10,061 nucleotides of DNA from DATEMK01 sp035275625 (lineage in GTDB: Bacteria > Bacteroidota > Bacteroidia > AKYH767-A > OLB10): contig DATEMK010000008.1 of assembly GCA_035275625.1 (NCBI GenBank), positions 1 through 10,061 of the forward strand, in the 5' to 3' direction. Positions within the stretch are counted from its first letter, which is position 1. Each line of letters opens with the position of its first letter. Positions 6,169 through 10,061 of this stretch are shown here, piece after piece. The translations under genes were made by a program, and so were the position numbers. Below the pieces are notes generated by a model. The model was given only the letters and a program-made list of their open reading frames with translations, ran no database searches and was not told the DNA's origin.

Positions 6169-7826
6169 AAAAAATAATAATCAATATTATCAGCTCGCTT
6201 CTTTTCATACCTTCATTCCTATTGGCGCATGAGGAACCTACTGAGCAACATCAGACAACAGCTAAAAATTATTTTACTGTCGCAGCGGGAAGTGATGTTT
6301 TCGAACTGGTATTGCGTTACAAACATATTGAGCCTGGCAAATCAACCGGCTTAACAGTCTTCCTTTCTGATTTTGAAACCAACAGCGCAATTGACTCAGC
6401 AGAAATTTCTGTTTCTTCATCCGAAGATGCGAATTTAAAATTTACTGTTTCCCAAAAAGAAAAAGGTCAGTATGATGTGGATGCCACATTTCCGGAAAAA
6501 AAAAGGTACTCTCTTGTCTTTACCGTTAGAGCAGGAAATAAAAACGACTTGATTTTAATTTCTCCTATTGATGTGGGAAAAGAATTGCCATCGGCTGCTG
6601 ATGAAAAAAATGAAACTCAGAAATCTTCCTTTCAATGGTGGTGGCTGCTCGTTGCATTTGGAGGCGGATGTTTATTGGTTTATTTTTTTCTGCATGGAAA
6701 GATTAAAAAATTATCACGAGAGGGAAAAATTGCAATCGTTTTACTATGTTCAATTATTAGCATTCCCTCAAATTTTAATAACCCTGTTTATGCACATGAC
6801 GAACCTGTGGTTAGTTCCAAAGGCGGATTGTCGGATGAGTTTGAAATAGGAAAGGAATCACAGTTTCTTTTTAATGTACTCACTGCAAAACCTGTTTTCA
6901 GCAATTACACTTCTCAATTGCAATTGAATGGTGTGGTTAAACCCGCAACAAATGGTTTTGCGCAAATTGTTTCTCCTCACAACGGAAAAATTATTTCACT
7001 CAATATTTCCATCGGGCAGCATGTTAGCAAAGGACAAACGCTCGTAACGATTGAGCAGACACAATCATCAGCAGAGCAAATTTCCCTCACTACAGAAAAA
7101 GCAAATGCAAAGGCAGAATATGAAACGGCAAAAAAGGATTACGACCGTTTACAAACACTTAAAGACATTGTATCGCAAAAGGATTTGCAGAACGCAGAGA
7201 TAAGGTATAACAATGCTGCTGCAAATAAAAAATCTTATGAGCAGCTCAGTGGCAGTCTGAGCCTGACGTACGCACTGCACTCGCCTATTGATGGGGTAGT
7301 TGATAATTTTAATCTCACCGTGGGTCAGCAGGTAGAGCAAAGCGAAACGTTAATGAATGTTTATAATACTAAAACATTGAATGTAGAAGTTACTTTGTTC
7401 GCCTCCGATATTACAAAAATTTCAAGCAATGCTGTGTTTAGTATTCAGTCTGCGGACGAGAATGCCAATACAGCTTCTGCCAAGATGATTTCTGTCAATC
7501 AATCATTTAATCCCATCAATCAATCTTCAACACTCGTTTTAAAAATTGAAAACAATTCAGGTTTTCTGCCGGGACAAGCTGTACACATTCACATGATGAA
7601 AAAATCTTCATCGCCTGTAATGGTCATTCCTGGTTCAGCAATCGCCTATATAAATGGAAAGTCCGGAGTATTTGTTCATCACCAACCGGAAGAGTTCAAA
7701 ATTATTTATTTGGAGACAGGAAATCAAAACATGAATGGTACAGAAATTCTCAAAGGATTATCAGAAGATGACCGTGTAATCGTAAACGGAACGTATGAAG
7801 TAAAATCAATTTTTCAAAATCAATAA
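6165..7826 (+). CDS. RND efflux periplasmic adaptor (HlyD/CzcB-like) with extra N-terminal domain and membrane hairpin
   Basis: A 553-residue protein, longer than the roughly 350-420 of a simple adaptor. Residues 1-21 are a signal peptide ending LLA|HEEP. Residues 38-136 form a beta-rich exported domain (FELVLRYKHIEPGK, then SDFETNSAIDSAEI and GQYDVDATFPEKKRYSLVF). WWWLLVAFGGGCLLVYFFL (158-176) is a membrane helix. The basic loop HGKIKKLSREGK (177-188) should be cytoplasmic. A second hydrophobic stretch (189-205) ends like a signal peptide, VYA|HDEP (208-214). The adaptor proper follows: lipoyl half-motifs SPHNGKIISLNISIGQHV (270-287) and SPIDGVVDNFNLTVGQQV (373-390) flank a helical hairpin (300-362). 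Then come a beta-barrel (about 404-477) and a membrane-proximal domain (VIPGSAIAYINGKSGVFV, 487-504). Adaptors bridge an inner-membrane RND pump to the outer channel. That pump gene is absent from this window. Confidence 0.88.
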   Translation: MKKIIINIISSLLFIPSFLLAHEEPTEQHQTTAKNYFTVAAGSDVFELVLRYKHIEPGKSTGLTVFLSDFETNSAIDSAEISVSSSEDANLKFTVSQKEKGQYDVDATFPEKKRYSLVFTVRAGNKNDLILISPIDVGKELPSAADEKNETQKSSFQWWWLLVAFGGGCLLVYFFLHGKIKKLSREGKIAIVLLCSIISIPSNFNNPVYAHDEPVVSSKGGLSDEFEIGKESQFLFNVLTAKPVFSNYTSQLQLNGVVKPATNGFAQIVSPHNGKIISLNISIGQHVSKGQTLVTIEQTQSSAEQISLTTEKANAKAEYETAKKDYDRLQTLKDIVSQKDLQNAEIRYNNAAANKKSYEQLSGSLSLTYALHSPIDGVVDNFNLTVGQQVEQSETLMNVYNTKTLNVEVTLFASDITKISSNAVFSIQSADENANTASAKMISVNQSFNPINQSSTLVLKIENNSGFLPGQAVHIHMMKKSSSPVMVIPGSAIAYINGKSGVFVHHQPEEFKIIYLETGNQNMNGTEILKGLSEDDRVIVNGTYEVKSIFQNQ

Positions 7827-7914
7827 AATAGCCGTCATAAACATAAAAATTATTTAAAAATAAAAAACATTATTAAAACCAAATTTCACGATAAACAATT
7901 AAATAAATATCATT
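7827..7914. other. AT-rich intergenic gap before the protease gene
   Basis: These 88 bases separate the adaptor stop from the protease ATG and are strongly AT-rich with A-runs. I found no TAnnTTTG box, no convincing hairpin with a U-run and no Shine-Dalgarno sequence. A promoter for the protease is expected here from the gap size and the change in gene function, but I cannot point to one. Confidence 0.4.
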
Positions 7915-10044
7915 ATGAAGAAAACTACATTTAAATTACTAAGTATTTGCACGGTCGCATTCATAATGTGCACAATGCAAATCAATGCACAATCTCAAAA
8001 TTCATATTGTGGCACTATGCAGCATATGGGATATTTAAAAACCCAGCGACCAAATCTGGTGAAAAATCTGGAACAGGCTGAAATATTAATGCAGCAATGG
8101 ATTGCTGCCAATCCAAATTTCAGAACTTCCGGATTAACAGATACAATACCCGTAGTTGTGCATGTGGTTTGGAAAACAGCAGCTCAAAATATTTCCGACC
8201 TGCAGGTTCAAAACACCATATTGGCTTTGAACCAGGATTATGGACGAACTGCTCCTGATACCGCAAATACTCCCGCAGTCTGGAAACCGATTGCGGCAAG
8301 TACAGGTATCCAGTTTTGCCTTGCAGTGCGCGACCCCTTGGGTGCCCCAACAAATGGCATAGAAAGAAGGCAAACAACAGCGGGACCCTTTACCACTGAT
8401 GACATGGTTAAATCTTATCTGACCGGGGGTTTATATGCATGGGACGTTACAAAATATTTCAACATTTGGATTTGCGATTTAGCAGGTGGATTAGGAGGGT
8501 ACGGTGAATTTCCTACTGCAGTTCCCAGCAACACATTCGGCAATGTTACCGATTATACATTGGTTGGTTTAACGGGATGGGTTCCTTCACATGAAAGCGG
8601 ACATTGTTTTAATCTCCGGCATATTTGGGGTGATGACAACGGAGCATGTACAGGAAGTGATTTGGTTGCGGATACTCCTAATCAGGCTGATGCAACCAAT
8701 TCACCCTGTCCTGCATTTCCGGAGCTGGATGCTTGTCAGACAGCATCTCCGGGAATCATGTTTATGAATTACATGGATTACGGAAGTTCTGCCTGCAAAA
8801 ATATTTTTACCCAGGGACAGCAAGCGCGTGTGCAAGCCGCCCTGCATAATCTTGCTTATTCCTCACTATTAACTTCTGATGGTTGCATCCCGGTTGTGTT
8901 GCAGCAAACCGATGCAGGAAGTCCGGCAGTATTATCCCCATCAGGTTTGGTATGTGACACTACAATTATCCCTATAGTTCGAATTCGCAATTGGGGAACA
9001 GATACATTAACTTCTGTTACCATTAATTACCAGCTTGACGCAAACCCTTTACAAACATACTCATGGAATGGACAATTAGCATCCCTTGCAACTGATGATG
9101 TAACATTGCCGCTACAGTCATTCGGTGGAGGTAATCACACATTTATTTGTTATACCACAAACCCTAATGGTCTCGCTGATGGGAATGCGGCCAACGATAC
9201 TTCTAACAGCACATTCAATGTTGTTCCTTCAGGTCAGCCAACACCATTCAGTTACGGGTTTGAACCTGTAACTTTTCCACCGACAGGATGGGACCTTGAC
9301 AACCAGGATGGTTCTGTGTCATGGGCGCGTACAACAGGCGCAGCAAAAACCGGCATAGCTTCCATGTGGTTCAACAGCATTAACTATCCGTGCAATGGTT
9401 GTATTGATATTATCACATTGCCGAATCTGAACCTCACATCCATTGCTTCTCCGCAAATGACATTTCAGGTTGCTTACCGGATGCTGTCTGACCCAGGTCA
9501 GTTTCCAAACTGGTCTGATACATTACGAGTGGACATTTCAACGGACTGTGGTATAACATGGACAAATTTATACTTTAAATATAGCACGAATCTTACCACC
9601 ATTGTTCCTACTTTCTCAACAACACCATTCGTGCCAACCCAGAATGACTGGAGGCTTGAAACTATTGACCTTACACCGTATGCTTCTAATGATAATGTAT
9701 TGTTCCGGTTTAAAGTTTCTTCTGACTATGAAAACAATATGTATGTGGATGATATAAATATTCTCGCTGCAACAGGAATCAGTGAAATAAAAAATAATGA
9801 TTCTTTTTCTGTTTATCCCAATCCTGCATCAGACATTTTAAATATTAAAATGAATTCATCACCACGGGAAAATTCTATAATTAACATTTTCAATATGCTC
9901 GGAAATAAAATTTTTGAAAGGGAAATTAAGGCAAACAATAATCATATTCAGTTAAATCTTTCTGATTTAGTCAATGGAGTTTATTCTTTGAATTTAAAAT
10001 CTGATTCTGAAAATAAGACTGTAAAATTGATTATAAAAAAATAA
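7915..10044 (+). CDS. Secreted M43-family metalloprotease with T9SS type A sorting domain
   Basis: A 709-residue secreted protease. It has a signal peptide (to about INA|Q, 25-26) and a short N-terminal pro-like segment. The catalytic domain (about 77-312) opens with IPVVVHVVWK. Its zinc motif is HESGHCFNLRH (226-236: His226, Glu227, His230, His236), followed by IWGDD, the segment DLVADTPNQ (249-257) and the Met-turn NYMDY (285-289). This matches MEROPS M43 (cytophagalysin/ulilysin, related to pappalysin). Cys245, 265, 274 and 294 are placed like the two disulfides of ulilysin. A CARDB/Ig-like beta region (about 325-435) follows, then a jelly-roll-like region (445-617; SYGFEPVTFPPTGWDLDNQDGS, NMYVDDINI). 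A type A sorting domain (about 630-709, SVYPNPASDILNI start, ending VKLIIKK) directs T9SS export and surface anchoring. The zinc motif has Asn233 where Gly is usual. The gene stands apart from the efflux genes and probably serves extracellular protein degradation. Confidence 0.92.
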   Translation: MKKTTFKLLSICTVAFIMCTMQINAQSQNSYCGTMQHMGYLKTQRPNLVKNLEQAEILMQQWIAANPNFRTSGLTDTIPVVVHVVWKTAAQNISDLQVQNTILALNQDYGRTAPDTANTPAVWKPIAASTGIQFCLAVRDPLGAPTNGIERRQTTAGPFTTDDMVKSYLTGGLYAWDVTKYFNIWICDLAGGLGGYGEFPTAVPSNTFGNVTDYTLVGLTGWVPSHESGHCFNLRHIWGDDNGACTGSDLVADTPNQADATNSPCPAFPELDACQTASPGIMFMNYMDYGSSACKNIFTQGQQARVQAALHNLAYSSLLTSDGCIPVVLQQTDAGSPAVLSPSGLVCDTTIIPIVRIRNWGTDTLTSVTINYQLDANPLQTYSWNGQLASLATDDVTLPLQSFGGGNHTFICYTTNPNGLADGNAANDTSNSTFNVVPSGQPTPFSYGFEPVTFPPTGWDLDNQDGSVSWARTTGAAKTGIASMWFNSINYPCNGCIDIITLPNLNLTSIASPQMTFQVAYRMLSDPGQFPNWSDTLRVDISTDCGITWTNLYFKYSTNLTTIVPTFSTTPFVPTQNDWRLETIDLTPYASNDNVLFRFKVSSDYENNMYVDDINILAATGISEIKNNDSFSVYPNPASDILNIKMNSSPRENSIINIFNMLGNKIFEREIKANNNHIQLNLSDLVNGVYSLNLKSDSENKTVKLIIKK

Positions 10045-10061
10045 AAGTGAATATCACCAAT

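Noticed and set aside
6568..6849. A 93-codon + strand frame inside the adaptor gene, possibly a separate small gene or a frameshift
   Set aside because: The adaptor frame is continuous through this region and encodes a sensible membrane hairpin. The alternative frame resembles nothing recognisable.
6972..7000. Similarity of SPHNGKI in the adaptor to PHNGII in the lipoprotein, suggesting a shared metal motif
   Set aside because: In the adaptor this is the ordinary lipoyl half-motif (SPxxGxI), and the following residues do not match the HIEM part. The resemblance is probably chance.
8120..8377. Two overlapping minus-strand frames within the protease gene
   Set aside because: They are antisense to the strongly supported M43 catalytic domain and show no signal, motif or spacing of a gene.
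10047..10057. Short inverted repeat GTGA-ATA-TCAC just after the protease stop, a possible terminator
   Set aside because: The stem is only 4 bp, no U-run is visible and the window ends 4 bases later.

Overview
The window looks like a chromosomal segment of a member of the Bacteroidota, probably an environmental lineage. The evidence is low-GC, AT-rich intergenic DNA with no clear Shine-Dalgarno sites, signal peptides that often end in A|Q or G|Q, and a large secreted protease ending in a type A sorting domain of the type IX secretion system (T9SS), which is found only in this phylum. All nine supported genes lie on the + strand and are closely packed. No RNA gene, insertion sequence, CRISPR array or gene-free stretch over 300 bases was found.

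Region 1 (3-3700) is a glycan-assembly block. It starts with the 3' end of an unrecognised gene. Next come a polytopic GT-C-like membrane glycosyltransferase, a GT2 enzyme of the polyprenyl-phosphate-hexose synthase type, and a STELLO/DUF288-type glycosyltransferase. Stop and start codons overlap by 1 and 4 bases at two of the three junctions, and the third has a 7-base gap, so they are probably co-transcribed. A plausible scheme is that the GT2 enzyme loads a sugar onto a polyprenyl phosphate in the cytoplasm and the GT-C enzyme uses that lipid-linked sugar on the far side of the membrane. The STELLO-like protein would add another sugar. The acceptor is unknown.

Region 2 (3713-7826) looks like an envelope metal-handling and efflux block. 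It holds an exported TlpA-like thioredoxin with a CKPC site, a His-rich lipoprotein, a TolC-family outer-membrane channel and an RND-type periplasmic adaptor. The last two overlap by 4 bases. The adaptor has an extra N-terminal exported domain and a predicted two-helix membrane hairpin before its HlyD-like part. No inner-membrane RND pump gene is present on either side of the pair, so the pump must be encoded elsewhere if one is used.

Region 3 (7915-10044) is a single large secreted M43-family (cytophagalysin/ulilysin-like) metalloprotease with accessory beta-sandwich regions and a C-terminal T9SS sorting domain. It is separated by an 88-base AT-rich gap and is probably a separate unit.

The points most worth checking are the DAD-to-DAG change in the GT2 active site, the STELLO-like enzyme in a bacterial GT cassette, the adaptor's internal signal-like hairpin, the missing pump, the third cysteine in the thioredoxin site, and the Asn in place of Gly in the protease zinc motif.
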